A stretch of 64,000 bases of DNA, from the NCBI RefSeq assembly GCF_020091585.1, contig NZ_CP083582.1, positions 4,216,001-4,280,000 on the forward strand, in the 5' to 3' direction. Under the pieces are notes generated by a model that did no database searches, had not been told where the DNA came from, and saw only the letters and a list, made by a program, of their open reading frames with translations. Every line of letters starts with the position of its first letter. Positions within the stretch are counted from its first letter, which is position 1. This DNA comes from Kovacikia minuta CCNUW1 (GTDB taxonomy: Bacteria; Cyanobacteriota; Cyanobacteriia; Leptolyngbyales; Leptolyngbyaceae). Positions 9,484 through 18,439 of this stretch are shown piece by piece. Made by a program: the position numbers and the translations under genes.

Positions 9484-9660
9484 GGCAGTGCTATGATAAG
9501 TATTGAGCCACCTCCTTCTACAGAAGGATCTCCTAGCACTGCTGGGAGCGTCTGTAATCAATTCCCTTTTGGGCTTTGACCTCCTGATGCCAATATGTGA
9601 AGGTATCGCCGGAGTGAATATAATAACGTGTAAATCAATAGGTGGCTCACCTATTGTTTA
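9484..9660 (+). ncRNA. candidate structured RNA between RT and SLATT
   Basis: The 198-base gap between the RT stop and the SLATT start can fold. A 10-bp long-range pairing joins TGAGCCACCT (9504-9513) to AGGTGGCTCA (9640-9649). Inside it are a CCTTC/GAAGG hairpin (9514-9527) and a 7-bp CTCCTAG/CTGGGAG hairpin with a 5-nt loop (9530-9548). Retrons and several defence RTs have an associated non-coding RNA with flanking complementary arms. That comparison is inference: the position after rather than before the RT is unusual for a retron. Confidence 0.4.
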
Positions 9661-10170
9661 AGTCATCCATATCAACTAGATGAGCAATCTCTCTAATACG
9701 GATTCTTACGCTAAGTCGTTAGAGACTCGAATATGGAAGACTAAAGGTTCGCGCTTTAATGCTGCCCGAAGACTCAATAGAAAGTATCAGTTCGGTATTA
9801 CTAGTATTGCCATACTGTCTGTGTATGGTATTGCCATTCCAATAATCCAGAGTATTCCGAACATAGCAAAATGCCAAAATGTTAATTCCCTATATACGGC
9901 TATCTCTACTATTCTATCTGTTTTCACACTTGCCCTAAGCCTTTTAGAAGGATCTAAGAATCACCAACTGAGAGCAGAAAAATTACATAATAATGCCGTT
10001 CAAATCTCCTCTTTAGGCAGAAAGTTAGAGTATTTGATAACTTGTGAATCTCAAAGTAAAGACTTCGGCGAAAAACTTCGTGATTTATCAGGTGAATATG
10101 AAAAGGTAGTTCAAGAATGTCCTGAAAATCATGAACCAGAAGATTATCTTTTGTTTCAACTACAGCATAA

Positions 10171-11565
10171 CCCTCTTCCATCATTTAAGCAGAGTTAAAT
10201 AAGATACGCCGTAGGAGCAGTTCGTGAATGATAGGGCAGTAAAATTGCTGCATTCGTTCAATCAATTGGGCAAATCCTTGCTCTAGAGTGGGAATGAAAA
10301 ACACAGTTAACCACTGTTTGAGATGGTTAAAGGCAACCCACGGTTCAATCACTAAACGTAAATTATTGAGCAGATTTTTCCACCCCCGTTGATTGTCCCA
10401 CCAGGGATGCTGCGTGAAGACTTGCTGGGATAAAGGACACTCAGAATTGAACGCATCGGCAAACAAACTGACCATCGTAAACGCACTCATGACGATCTCC
10501 CACCAGCGTTCAATCTGCTTGTAGTTCGTCACCCGGAAATCCGCCCACCCCAGGGCATCCTTGCTTTGCTTGAGTCCATATTCCACCCAAGTACGATCAC
10601 CGTAAGCATCACCAATTTCATCAAGCTTGATGGCAGGTGCATTGCTCATCACAAACACAGTTGAATTGTCCGGTAACGTTTCTGGGTCGGTGGTCAACTC
10701 CCAGTAACGGACACTGCCACGAGTGCCATAGATAATCTCACGTCGATAGCGGACTTCAGTTTCGCCGTTGCTAAAGGTGCGCTTGAACTGCTGCCAGGGT
10801 TCTGCCGTGACCTCCTGGTCTTGCGGCAACCAGACCCCGTGATTCGAGCGAATCGCCACAATGTAAGGCAACTTGAGCGCAACCAGCGTTGAAATAAAGT
10901 TGCAGTCACTCTCCCCATACAAACTATCGGCTAACACCAACTCAAACTGAAATCCCATTGCCATCAATTCACGGATCATCGTGGATGCAATTTGCGGTTT
11001 CGTCTGGTAGTTCTCTCCAGGTTTGAGTCGTTCTCTCGGCTTGTACACCTCAAAGCACAACGGTAAAATCATGCCCTTGAATAGCCCGTATGCGGTGACG
11101 ACCACAATGCCATTTTCTCGCTTGCCAACATTGCCGATGTATTGTCGTTTCACATAATCGGTACTGTTTCCCTTTTTACAATCCCCAGTCTCATCAATTA
11201 GCAGGATCATCGCTTGTTTCTGAGTCAACTCCAGTATCAGATTTAAGCGATGCTGCCGCAGACGACTCACTGACCAGGGAGACTCCGTTAACAAGTTGTG
11301 CAAGCCTTGTTCATTAGCTAGTCCAACTGCTTTGGCAATAGCTGGCAAAGTCTTGCGTTTGAGATCTGAAATCATCCCAATATGCAGGTATTTGAATGCT
11401 TCAAAGCTCCGCACCTCTGGAAATAAGTCAGCATACAGTTCACAATACTCATCCACGAATCGCAGCGTTGGATGAGGTGCACGAGGCGTAACCATACCCT
11501 TCAAAATCGCAACAGGAACATATATCTCTATTTTATTTATTCCTCGCTAAAAGGATGGAAGAGGG
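10171..11565 (-). mobile_element. IS701-family insertion sequence
   Basis: 1395 bp, bounded by inverted repeats beginning CCCTCTTCCATC (left 10171; right as GATGGAAGAGGG ending 11565). It is flanked by a 4-bp direct repeat ATAA at 10167-10170 and 11566-11569. It sits inside the SLATT gene. Confidence 0.8.
10185..11504 (-). CDS. IS701-family transposase
   Basis: 439 residues, full length for the family. DDE positions are visible as ILLIDETGDCKKG (first Asp, near 105), LVLADSLYGES (second Asp, near 190) and the WVEYGLKQSKDALGWADFRV block (Glu region, near 310). The C-terminus contains WWEIVMSAFTMVSL, typical of IS701. No frameshift is seen, so the copy is probably functional. Confidence 0.9.
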   Translation of the reverse strand: MKGMVTPRAPHPTLRFVDEYCELYADLFPEVRSFEAFKYLHIGMISDLKRKTLPAIAKAVGLANEQGLHNLLTESPWSVSRLRQHRLNLILELTQKQAMILLIDETGDCKKGNSTDYVKRQYIGNVGKRENGIVVVTAYGLFKGMILPLCFEVYKPRERLKPGENYQTKPQIASTMIRELMAMGFQFELVLADSLYGESDCNFISTLVALKLPYIVAIRSNHGVWLPQDQEVTAEPWQQFKRTFSNGETEVRYRREIIYGTRGSVRYWELTTDPETLPDNSTVFVMSNAPAIKLDEIGDAYGDRTWVEYGLKQSKDALGWADFRVTNYKQIERWWEIVMSAFTMVSLFADAFNSECPLSQQVFTQHPWWDNQRGWKNLLNNLRLVIEPWVAFNHLKQWLTVFFIPTLEQGFAQLIERMQQFYCPIIHELLLRRILFNSA

Positions 11566-11786
11566 ATAAACAAGACTTTAAAGTACATCTGTTTGTTGAA
11601 TTATATATAAGAATTAAACTTATAATCATAGACTACTGGCTATATATTTTTGTTTTAGGTATACCACGAGGAATCGCTATTTTATATTCCTCTTGTTGAT
11701 GAGAATCAGTTCTGTGAGTTTACGGCAGGGAAGTGAGTTTCTTCTTAACTGAGTTACTGATTCCATCTTGCTGAAAAGTGATCAAA

Positions 11787-11864
11787 CTAAGCGATCGCCT
11801 GGGCAGCAGAGGTCGATGAATCCAGACCACCAGACAATAAAACAATAGCTTTGGGAGCACTCAT
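11787..11864 (-). pseudogene. queC: 7-cyano-7-deazaguanine synthase, 5' remnant
   Basis: Only the first 25 codons remain. They encode MSAPKAIVLLSGGLDSSTSA, the ATP-binding SGGLDSS P-loop of QueC, and then run into a stop. The fragment lies just after queE and a small ORF on the same strand, matching the usual queD/queE/queC clustering. The rest of the gene is not in the window, so preQ0 synthesis from this locus would need a second queC elsewhere. Confidence 0.75.
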
Positions 11865-11889
11865 AGTTCAGCCTCACGGTAAAGGGTAA

Positions 11890-12120
11890 TTAGCTTGGCG
11901 ATCGCCAGATGGGTTGTACGCCACTTTCAAATTGGTAGAGTTTGCGGCAAAGGTGCCCGATCTCATCGCTGCGAGGTTGTCCGCTTTCTCCGAAGGTTTC
12001 TCGCTCTATGTCCTCGCTCATTTGGTCGTAAGGATCGTCATCCTCGGGGTTGTCAGCCCAATATTCCAAGAATGCAAGGATGATGGAAAGTTCGCGTGGG
12101 GATAGTTCAATTTGAGCCAC
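11890..12120 (-). CDS. small acidic hypothetical protein in que cluster
   Basis: 76 residues with a GTG start. It begins MAQIELSPRELSIILAFLEY and has an acidic stretch NPEDDDPYD. It lies 14 bases downstream of queE and just upstream of the queC remnant, so it was probably part of the same transcript. No recognised domain. Confidence 0.5.
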   Translation of the reverse strand: MAQIELSPRELSIILAFLEYWADNPEDDDPYDQMSEDIERETFGESGQPRSDEIGHLCRKLYQFESGVQPIWRSPS

Positions 12121-12134
12121 TAGCTTTCACCTCT

Positions 12135-12773
12135 CTATCGAATGTTGGTGAACTTATGAGTTTGTAGGCTAATCCGCCATTCAGGATGGCTGAGAACGTA
12201 CTCGAAGATTAGCGAGTAGCTATCAGGCGTGCCCCATTCCGGTTGAAGCAACTTAACCGCATGAGTTGGAATTCTGGCACCGTGCTCCTCCGCCCACATC
12301 AAATCAGAGCGGTTGGCAACGACAACCTTCAATTCACTGACCTGAGAATAAATACTTGCATGAGGAGGTTTGGAGGGCTTAGGAGAGAATGTGACCCAGT
12401 CAAAACTGCCACTAAAGGGGTGCGCGCCGGAAGTTTCCAGATGCACTCGCAACCCTGCATTTCTCAAACCAGAACTGAGGCAGGAGAGGTCGTGCAACAA
12501 GGGTTCACCGCCTGTGATCACAACGATCGCCGGATTTGCTGCTTTAGCTTCTGCAATCAGGTCAGTCGTATGGCGTTGGGGATGGCGATGGGCATTCCAT
12601 GAATGTTTGGTGTCACACCAGGGGCAACCAACGTCGCAGCCTGCCAAGCGAACAAAGAAAGCATTTGTACCTGTCCACGCTCCCTCACCTTGAACGGAGT
12701 GGAAGGTTTCCACCACTGGCAAGACTGCCGAGGCTGTTTTAGAGGTTGAGGTCGTGGGGATCAGGCTTGTCAT
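12135..12773 (-). CDS. queE: 7-carboxy-7-deazaguanine synthase (radical SAM)
   Basis: QueE converts 6-carboxytetrahydropterin to 7-carboxy-7-deazaguanine, the step before QueC. The 212-residue protein shows HSVQGEGAWTG near 28, the radical-SAM cysteine cluster AGCDVGCPWCDTKHSW near 48-63 (CxxxCxxC type), ITGGEPLLHD near 90, VHLETSG and FSPKPSKPP. The length is normal. It sits 35 bases after queD on the same strand. The product feeds queuosine in tRNA, or 7-deazaguanine DNA modification in some islands; the window does not decide which. Confidence 0.92.
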   Translation of the reverse strand: MTSLIPTTSTSKTASAVLPVVETFHSVQGEGAWTGTNAFFVRLAGCDVGCPWCDTKHSWNAHRHPQRHTTDLIAEAKAANPAIVVITGGEPLLHDLSCLSSGLRNAGLRVHLETSGAHPFSGSFDWVTFSPKPSKPPHASIYSQVSELKVVVANRSDLMWAEEHGARIPTHAVKLLQPEWGTPDSYSLIFEYVLSHPEWRISLQTHKFTNIR

Positions 12774-12808
12774 AATGTGCTAATTCGTAGATGTCGCAAG
12801 GGTTACTC

Positions 12809-13198
12809 CTAGTCGTCTTCATACTCAGCCCAGGAATTGGGGGTTTCAGACACGGCGACCTTGAGCTTTACATCCGAGGGCAATTGCTTTTTCGTCTTTT
12901 CGTAGATATATTGAGCGATCATCTCAGCAGTCGTTTCATAGCCTTCAGGGAGGACTTCGTTCAAAACAGAGTGGTCAAGCCCCCCTTTGAGCAAGTCTTG
13001 CTTTGCCCAGCGGAGTGTGCGGAAGTCCGCTACCATCACAGGATGGGGACAATACTCGGAAGCGTGAAGCTGGCTAGAGGTTGCCTCCATCCGAACCCGA
13101 TAGGTATGCCCATGCATCCGTCCACAGGGACCGTCATAATCCCGAATGTAGTGGGCAGCATCGAAGGTAAATTCAGTCGTCAGTTTCCACTTGGGCAT
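12809..13198 (-). CDS. queD: 6-carboxytetrahydropterin synthase
   Basis: QueD makes 6-carboxy-5,6,7,8-tetrahydropterin from dihydroneopterin triphosphate. 129 residues with the zinc-binding histidines in TFDAAHYIRDYDGPCGRMHG and HTYRVRM, followed by MVADFRTLRWAKQDLLKGGL, DHSVLNE and YPTAE-like YETTAEMIAQYIYE. First gene of the que cluster. Confidence 0.92.
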   Translation of the reverse strand: MPKWKLTTEFTFDAAHYIRDYDGPCGRMHGHTYRVRMEATSSQLHASEYCPHPVMVADFRTLRWAKQDLLKGGLDHSVLNEVLPEGYETTAEMIAQYIYEKTKKQLPSDVKLKVAVSETPNSWAEYEDD

Positions 13199-13515
13199 GG
13201 GGAGCTATCCGATCGCTTATAAACCAGTGGATCTTAGATCCGTTCTACATCTAGCGGCATAAGCCTTAAATTTATATCATTCCGCTCTAAATATAGAATC
13301 AGTGTTAATGAATATTCTAGATGTGCTCTCTCAGTCTTCTCCTGCACGGATCAGGGTGTGAGATGAGTTCCATGTTAGTTCATTTGTCCTATAAAGGTTG
13401 CTCTTAATTTGCCATTTGGCAAGTTGAATCTAACAATTTAGGTTCTAAGGAAAAACAGGTATTTCTCCTTCCAGGCTGATCATGTGCTCCACCACACAGA
13501 AACCTCCTACAAGGC
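13199..13515. other. intergenic region upstream of queD
   Basis: 317 bases without a convincing ORF. It should hold the queD promoter. I looked for a preQ1 riboswitch fold directly upstream of queD and saw no clear H-type pseudoknot pattern. Confidence 0.3.
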
Positions 13516-14208
13516 TTAGAACGTGCTGAGGGATCTTGAAATCCATATTTCAGATAGATAAAAGTCTCCCTGTTGCTCCAATTCATAACCACCTAGCAGC
13601 AAGGCTAACCATACTTTGACAAGCGTCATCTGTGGATCATGCCGCTGTAGTCTCTGGCAGAGTTGGGAAAATGTCACTTTCAACGCGGATGACTCGACCC
13701 ATCCCCTTAACTCTCGGGAAATTGCCTCTATCCAGGCAGATACGTCCTCGTCGTGGGCGATCGCCAACATTTCTTGCACCTGTACGAATTCGTCGTCAGG
13801 ATCCACACAAGCCAGCGATCCATCCTTCTCCCCTTCCCCCGCAATTGAAGCTTCTGCAACCTCTTGAGAGGATCGCTTGCGTTGACACGGCTTTGGTTGA
13901 CGTGTCAGTTCAGACAGGTCAAGATGCATAGTCTGCTGTATCAGTTCGTTTAGCCAATCCTCTGCAATGAGCGGTTCTACCTCAACATCCGTCTCGTCCC
14001 AATCACTCAACCACTGCATTGCTCTTTGGTAATGTAGGTCTGCTAACTGGGCGATAGCCCATCCACCTAACCTCAATTGGTCGATTTTCGACATCTGTCG
14101 CAGAACGGGTTCCACATTTTGCCACAGTTGATTCAAGTTAGCCTGTTCTGGCTCAACTAATGCTTGCTCGAACAATTGTCGGATCGCTATTTCTGCCTGA
14201 GCAAACAT
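13516..14208 (-). CDS. hypothetical protein, plasmid-type
   Basis: About 230 residues starting at MFAQAEIAIRQLFEQ, preceded by an AAGGAA ribosome site. The start lies 12 bases after the stop of the upstream gene. The sequence is Leu/Trp-rich and helical, with an acidic middle (GEGEKDGSLACVDPDDE) and a C-terminal VKVWLALLLGGYELEQQGDF. No domain recognised. Two-gene unit with the next gene upstream. Confidence 0.5.
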   Translation of the reverse strand: MFAQAEIAIRQLFEQALVEPEQANLNQLWQNVEPVLRQMSKIDQLRLGGWAIAQLADLHYQRAMQWLSDWDETDVEVEPLIAEDWLNELIQQTMHLDLSELTRQPKPCQRKRSSQEVAEASIAGEGEKDGSLACVDPDDEFVQVQEMLAIAHDEDVSAWIEAISRELRGWVESSALKVTFSQLCQRLQRHDPQMTLVKVWLALLLGGYELEQQGDFYLSEIWISRSLSTF

Positions 14209-14219
14209 AGGGAAATTCC

Positions 14220-14729
14220 TTACTTTGCCTTTAAAGGACAGGGTGCGATCGGGCACTCACAAGGTTCTAGACGGATCGGTGACTCAAACTCCGTGATGCC
14301 GTATCGCTCCTTCAACGTTACCAAAACCTTTTGTAGGTAGGACTTCACCTGCCCATTGGTCATACCCATGCAATGGATTGGCTCAGTTTCTGCCAGTTTG
14401 TCTGACCCTCTCCACACCGTCACGGCTACTGCATGAAGGTGGGCGTCCTTCCTTGCTTCTCGGTAAAGGTAAAGTAGCCCGATCACTGGAAACTCAACTG
14501 GAACAGCAATTTTATCTGTTTCCGAGACCGTTAGTTCCTGACGTCGAGAAGGCGATCGCTTTCCTCGTCGTTTGGCATTACTTTCAATTCGATGACGGTA
14601 GTGCGATCGCCGTCGATGACAGCGTTTAGGGTTCCAGCAATCATCACCCGACTCACCGTGAAGTTGTTGAGCCTGAGAAACTGAAAGCTGGCTACAGTGC
14701 AGACATTTTGCCTGGGTAGGGCGTGGCAT
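14220..14729 (-). CDS. hypothetical cysteine-rich protein
   Basis: 169 residues. The N-terminus has a possible zinc site (CLHCSQ, then CWNPKRCHRRR), the middle is Arg/Ser-rich, and the C-terminus is compact: VIGLLYLYREARKDAHLHAV then GMTNGQVKSYLQKVL. It ends with a further cysteine pair, CECPIAPC. It lies divergent from a tyrosine recombinase. Unknown function, possibly nucleic-acid binding. Confidence 0.5.
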   Translation of the reverse strand: MPRPTQAKCLHCSQLSVSQAQQLHGESGDDCWNPKRCHRRRSHYRHRIESNAKRRGKRSPSRRQELTVSETDKIAVPVEFPVIGLLYLYREARKDAHLHAVAVTVWRGSDKLAETEPIHCMGMTNGQVKSYLQKVLVTLKERYGITEFESPIRLEPCECPIAPCPLKAK

Positions 14730-14880
14730 CCGCTTGGGTGCTGAAGTACAGGTTTGTAGCGTCAGTTTTTGTGTAGTACAGATAATTATAGTTATTTGGA
14801 GTAGACTTAGGAAGATCTGAGCTGGCTACTGCAAATCGAGCCTTCCAGCGCTGCTCTATTTCAACAACGGGATCAACACG

Positions 14881-15912
14881 ATGGCTGAAGCTGAGCCAAA
14901 ATTCTACTTCTACGACAAAACGGCTCTCGAAGCTTCTCCTGTCCCCGCTACTCCTGTTGATCTCCGATGGCAGCGTGTAGAGGAGTTTTTGCAGAGCCGA
15001 GAGTTTGCGCCAAATACTCGGAAGGCTTACGAGCGGGAGTTGCGGCGGTTCGCCAATTGGACAGAGAAACCCTGGCACGCGATTACTGCTCAAGATGTCG
15101 ATCGCTTTAAGACGTTTCTGAAAGAGGGGCGATCGCAAGACACAACGACTGACAATCCAGGAGCAAGGAAGCCTTTAAAAGCGGCTTCAAGTAAACGTGC
15201 TCTGGCGGCACTGCAAAGTTTTTTCAAATGGTTGACCAGTTGGGATTACATCAGTAAGAATCCGACTCTTGTAATTGAGAAGCCCAAACTGGAGCCGTTG
15301 TTCTCTAAAGAACTGAAAGCTTCTGAAGTCCGAGCTTTACAGGAAGCTCTGGAAAACCGGGGAGAGACAGAAGCGAGAGACACAGCACTCTTGGCGGTGC
15401 TGGAACACGGACTCAGGGCTTCTGAGATTGCGGCACTTAACATTGAAGATTATGACGGAGTGAGACTGCTTATTCGACGCGCAAAAGCAGACAGTGTGGG
15501 CGCTGTTCCTCTGCTTCAGCCTGCTCGAAGATCCCTGGATGCTTATTTAGGATGGCGTTTACGGCAGGGTTTATCAGTTACTCCCGATTCACCCCTATTT
15601 CTCTCAACTTCTAATAACAGCAAAGGACAGCGGCTGAGCTATTGGGGAATTTACAAAATCATGAAGGATCTGGCACAGGCAGCGGGGGTTGAGGACTTTC
15701 ATCCTCATCGTTTACGGCATACGTTTGGAACAAAGTTAGTGCTGAAAAAGATGGACAGCACTTTGGCACGACAATTAATGCGGCACAAATCTGAGGCAAG
15801 CTTTGAGCGATACACTCGACGGGCACTAGAGATTGAGGCAGAGAACCAGTTTTACGAGGTCTTTGGAGAGGAACATCCTGACGGGGCGATCAAGCATGGA
15901 TTAAACAAGTAG
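14881..15912 (+). CDS. tyrosine recombinase (phage integrase family)
   Basis: 343 residues. An N-terminal SAM-like domain (residues 35-130, TRKAYERELRRFANW) is followed by the catalytic domain. Active-site residues are Arg in LEHGLRASEIAALN, His-x-x-Arg in FHPHRLRHTFGTKL, His in LMRHKSEASF and the nucleophile Tyr in ERYTRRAL. The family cuts and rejoins DNA at short paired sites, as XerC/D or plasmid resolvases do. No adjacent attachment site was identified. Full length. Confidence 0.88.
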   Translation: MAEAEPKFYFYDKTALEASPVPATPVDLRWQRVEEFLQSREFAPNTRKAYERELRRFANWTEKPWHAITAQDVDRFKTFLKEGRSQDTTTDNPGARKPLKAASSKRALAALQSFFKWLTSWDYISKNPTLVIEKPKLEPLFSKELKASEVRALQEALENRGETEARDTALLAVLEHGLRASEIAALNIEDYDGVRLLIRRAKADSVGAVPLLQPARRSLDAYLGWRLRQGLSVTPDSPLFLSTSNNSKGQRLSYWGIYKIMKDLAQAAGVEDFHPHRLRHTFGTKLVLKKMDSTLARQLMRHKSEASFERYTRRALEIEAENQFYEVFGEEHPDGAIKHGLNK

Positions 15913-15942
15913 CTCAACGCCAATTCAGCGTAATAGTGACCT

Positions 15943-16446
15943 TTAGACGAGAAATGCGTTCCCTACAAAAACCTCGCGATCGCCCTCCTGAACAAACACA
16001 TAGACAACAGAAGAATCGTTGGGATCAAACCGAACATTAACCAGGTTTCCGATGTAGTTTTCTAGCTTGTCCTCTCCCCTATAATGTTGATGGTTGAGTA
16101 CCAGCAGTCGATGTTTAAAGAGCGTACGAGTACGAACTGGTAGTCGATACAAATCAGAGGTTTCGTTCAGCCCTATAGATTGCTTCCGAGAACTTGGCTC
16201 CCATCGTTGAGATTGCCCTTGCTCAGTCGTCTTCAGACTTGATTCCTTTTCCCAGTAATCTGTGATAAAACGCTGAAGCTGTTGGTTCAATTCCTCTGGA
16301 GTGAAGGTTCTTAAATTTTGAGGGGACGATTCAGATTGGTTCTGGCGTTTTTTGCTTAAATATCCAGGTAGTTTTGAAAGCAATTTCCAATCAACATTCT
16401 TAAGATTAAACCTGTCATCATCAAAAAATCTTATTTTTAGCTCCAT
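15943..16446 (-). pseudogene. TnsB/Mu-type transposase C-terminal remnant
   Basis: 167 residues that align by eye with the region after the catalytic Glu in the 667-residue TnsB of this window. LLSKLPGYLSKK matches its FFSQIPGYKGSN, the FTPEELNQQLQRFITDYW helix matches the LADLEMLLVKYLVDNYN helix, and YIGNLVNVRFDPNDSSVVYV matches YAGEYVTLRYDPRDITTMFA, the Mu C-terminal beta-barrel. The DDE core is absent upstream. It may be the tail of the TnsB-core gene that ends at 19518, from which it is separated by an IS21. Confidence 0.5.
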
Positions 16447-16845
16447 AATGCCATTCCTGACCTAACTGAACTCACTTCCAGTAAAGGTGAATCAAAAGTA
16501 GACTCACTATCAGTTATTGACTGTGTAGATGTTCCATAACTACTAGAGGGTATGCATCAATTCTTGTGAAAGCACTGCACCGTACATCATCAGAACTTGA
16601 ATGCTATATCTGGTTGCATCGCAAAGCTCACAATACAGATTGAAAAGAGATGAATGGCTACGGCTAGCAACTGGTAGCGAAATTACCGCTACTTCCTTGA
16701 AATTAGGCGATTAATGCAATTGCTCTAATCAACCAGTTATCATCATCTTACAAAGCCCTTTGAGACATAATGCTCATGTCTCAAACTTACTTATTCTTGA
16801 AGGACAAATAGTAAGTATCAGATGACAATGAGGGTAGCGGATAAG
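16447..16845. other. intergenic stretch with a perfect hairpin
   Basis: About 400 bases without a gene. At 16759-16785 there is a perfect 10-bp inverted repeat TTTGAGACAT/ATGTCTCAAA with a 7-base loop. No T-run follows, so it is not a clear terminator. It could be a leftover inverted repeat. Confidence 0.4.
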
Positions 16846-16963
16846 TGACAGCTACATAGCGGATTTAGAACCCTGCTAAAACCGTGTTGGGTTGTTAGCT
16901 ATCTGAATCAAAACCAGCAGTAGAAAAGACACTGGAGGATCACCTCATCAGGGAAAGCCTCTA

Positions 16964-18324
16964 ATGCCTGGAAAACTGATTGAAACTTATCAAGTCAGAG
17001 TGTACATGAATGCCCGAGAACTCGGTTTAACTCAAGCCGAAGCGGCTTATGTTGCCCAATTTTCAGAACGCAGTGGACAACGCATTGAATCTGGGGACTA
17101 CCAACCAAACCGGGGAAAGGTGCGAGCGTGGCGAACGAGTGCCGACCCGTTAGCGGAGGTGTGGGAAAGTGAACTAGAGCCAATGCTGCGAGCGCAACCA
17201 AAGCTCAAACCGATGACACTGTTCGAATATCTGCAAACAAAATACCCTGGCAAGTACCCGCAGGTGCTGCGAACCCTACAGCGACGAGTGGCAACATGGA
17301 AAGCGCTGCATGGGTCAGCCCCAGAAGTGATGTTTGAGTTGCGGCATGAACCAGGGAGGCTGGGATTTTCCGACTTCACCGAGTTAAAGGGGATTGAGAT
17401 CACCCTCAATGGTCAGCCGTTTGAGCATTTAATCTATCACTATCGTCTGGGATACAGTGGCTGGCAATATGCCCAAATTATCCAAGGTGGGGAGAGTTTC
17501 ATTGCGCTCTCCGAAGGCTTACAAAATGCTCTGTTTGCCTGTGGAGGTGCGCCAAAGCAGCACCGTACCGATAGTTTGAGTGCCGCCTATCGAAACCTGG
17601 GGGTGTTCGGAACAAACCCTTAACGCGGTTGTATGACGATCTGTGCCACCACTATCGGATGCAACCGACGCGAAACAACACCAGCATTGCCCATGAGAAT
17701 GGGTCGATTGAGTCTCCCCATGGACACTTGAAGAATCGCATTGAGCAAGCCTTGCTGCTGCGCGGGAGTTATGAGTTCAGCAGCATTGCCGAGTATCAAG
17801 CCTTGATTAACCAGGCGGTCGATAGACTTAACGCCCAGCACACCGAGAAGATTGAGGCTGAAAAAGCCTATTTGCAACCCTTGCCCCAAGGACGGGTCGC
17901 CGATTACGAAATCCTCACCGCCCGTGTGAGTTGCCACAGCACGATTGATGTGCGCTGTGTGTTGTATACCGTGCCTGCCCGACTGATTGGACGGCAACTT
18001 GAACTCCATCTATATCATGACCGGATTGTCGGGTATTTACATCGCCAGCAGGTGGTGGAGTTGCCTCGCATTCGAACCAGTGGCACAGGCAAACGACGTG
18101 CTCGGTGTATCAACTACCGACATGTGGCTGAAGGACTCAGGCGCAAGCCCCGAGCATTCTTGTACTGCACCTGGCAACAGGACTTACTGCCCAATGAGCA
18201 ATGGCAACACCTGTGGCAACAGATGAAAACGCAGTTTGACCTCGATACCGCCGCTGTCCTGATGGTTGAAAGCTTGTATATTGCGGCTGCCGATGACAAA
18301 GAATCTCAGGTTGCCGAATACTGA
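16964..18324 (+). pseudogene. istA: IS21 transposase istA, frameshifted
   Basis: The first part (16964-17623) has an N-terminal helix-turn-helix (GLTQAEAAYVAQFSERSGQR) and the start of the integrase core (ELRHEPGRLGFSDFTELKG, the first Asp). The frame is lost near 17620, then the second part (17629-18324) continues with the ENGSIESPHGHLKNRIEQAL block containing the catalytic Glu, and ends early in TGA. The intact copy at 32192 shows the expected full product. Confidence 0.82.
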
Positions 18325-18439
18325 CATCACCATCTGCAAACCAATACTCTGACGCTTTCAGCCTTGCAGCAACACTTTGGATTGCTCAAACCCATCCACC
18401 TGCCTCCCCTGCATCCTCCCCAACCGGATCTCGCCTCCT

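Larger units (their letters stand above)
9680..11699 (+). pseudogene. SLATT-domain 2-TM effector split by IS701
   Basis: The N-terminal piece (9680-10170) has two hydrophobic segments (FGITSIAILSVYGIAIPIIQ and the ISTILSVFTLALSLL segment), followed by a long helical region and HEPEDYLLFQLQH. Removing 10171-11565 and one ATAA copy continues in frame through 11570-11699 with KQDFKVHLFVELYIRIKLII and a final hydrophobic stretch. The restored protein is about 206 residues, with a C-terminal membrane segment typical of SLATT families. SLATT proteins are predicted pore-forming effectors of conflict systems and are known beside SMODS synthases and reverse transcriptases. Here the partner is the RT upstream. 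Inactive in its present form. Confidence 0.75.

Noticed and set aside
9484-9660. Classical retron msr-msd
   Set aside because: Retron RNAs lie upstream of their RT and start the msr with a defined branching G. Here the candidate RNA follows the RT, so I call it only a structured RNA.
13199-13300. preQ1 riboswitch upstream of queD
   Set aside because: No convincing short hairpin with an A-rich tail pairing into its loop was seen.
14692-15138. 148-aa minus-strand ORF over the start of the tyrosine recombinase
   Set aside because: It overlaps the clearly coding recombinase N-terminus and has no family-like pattern.
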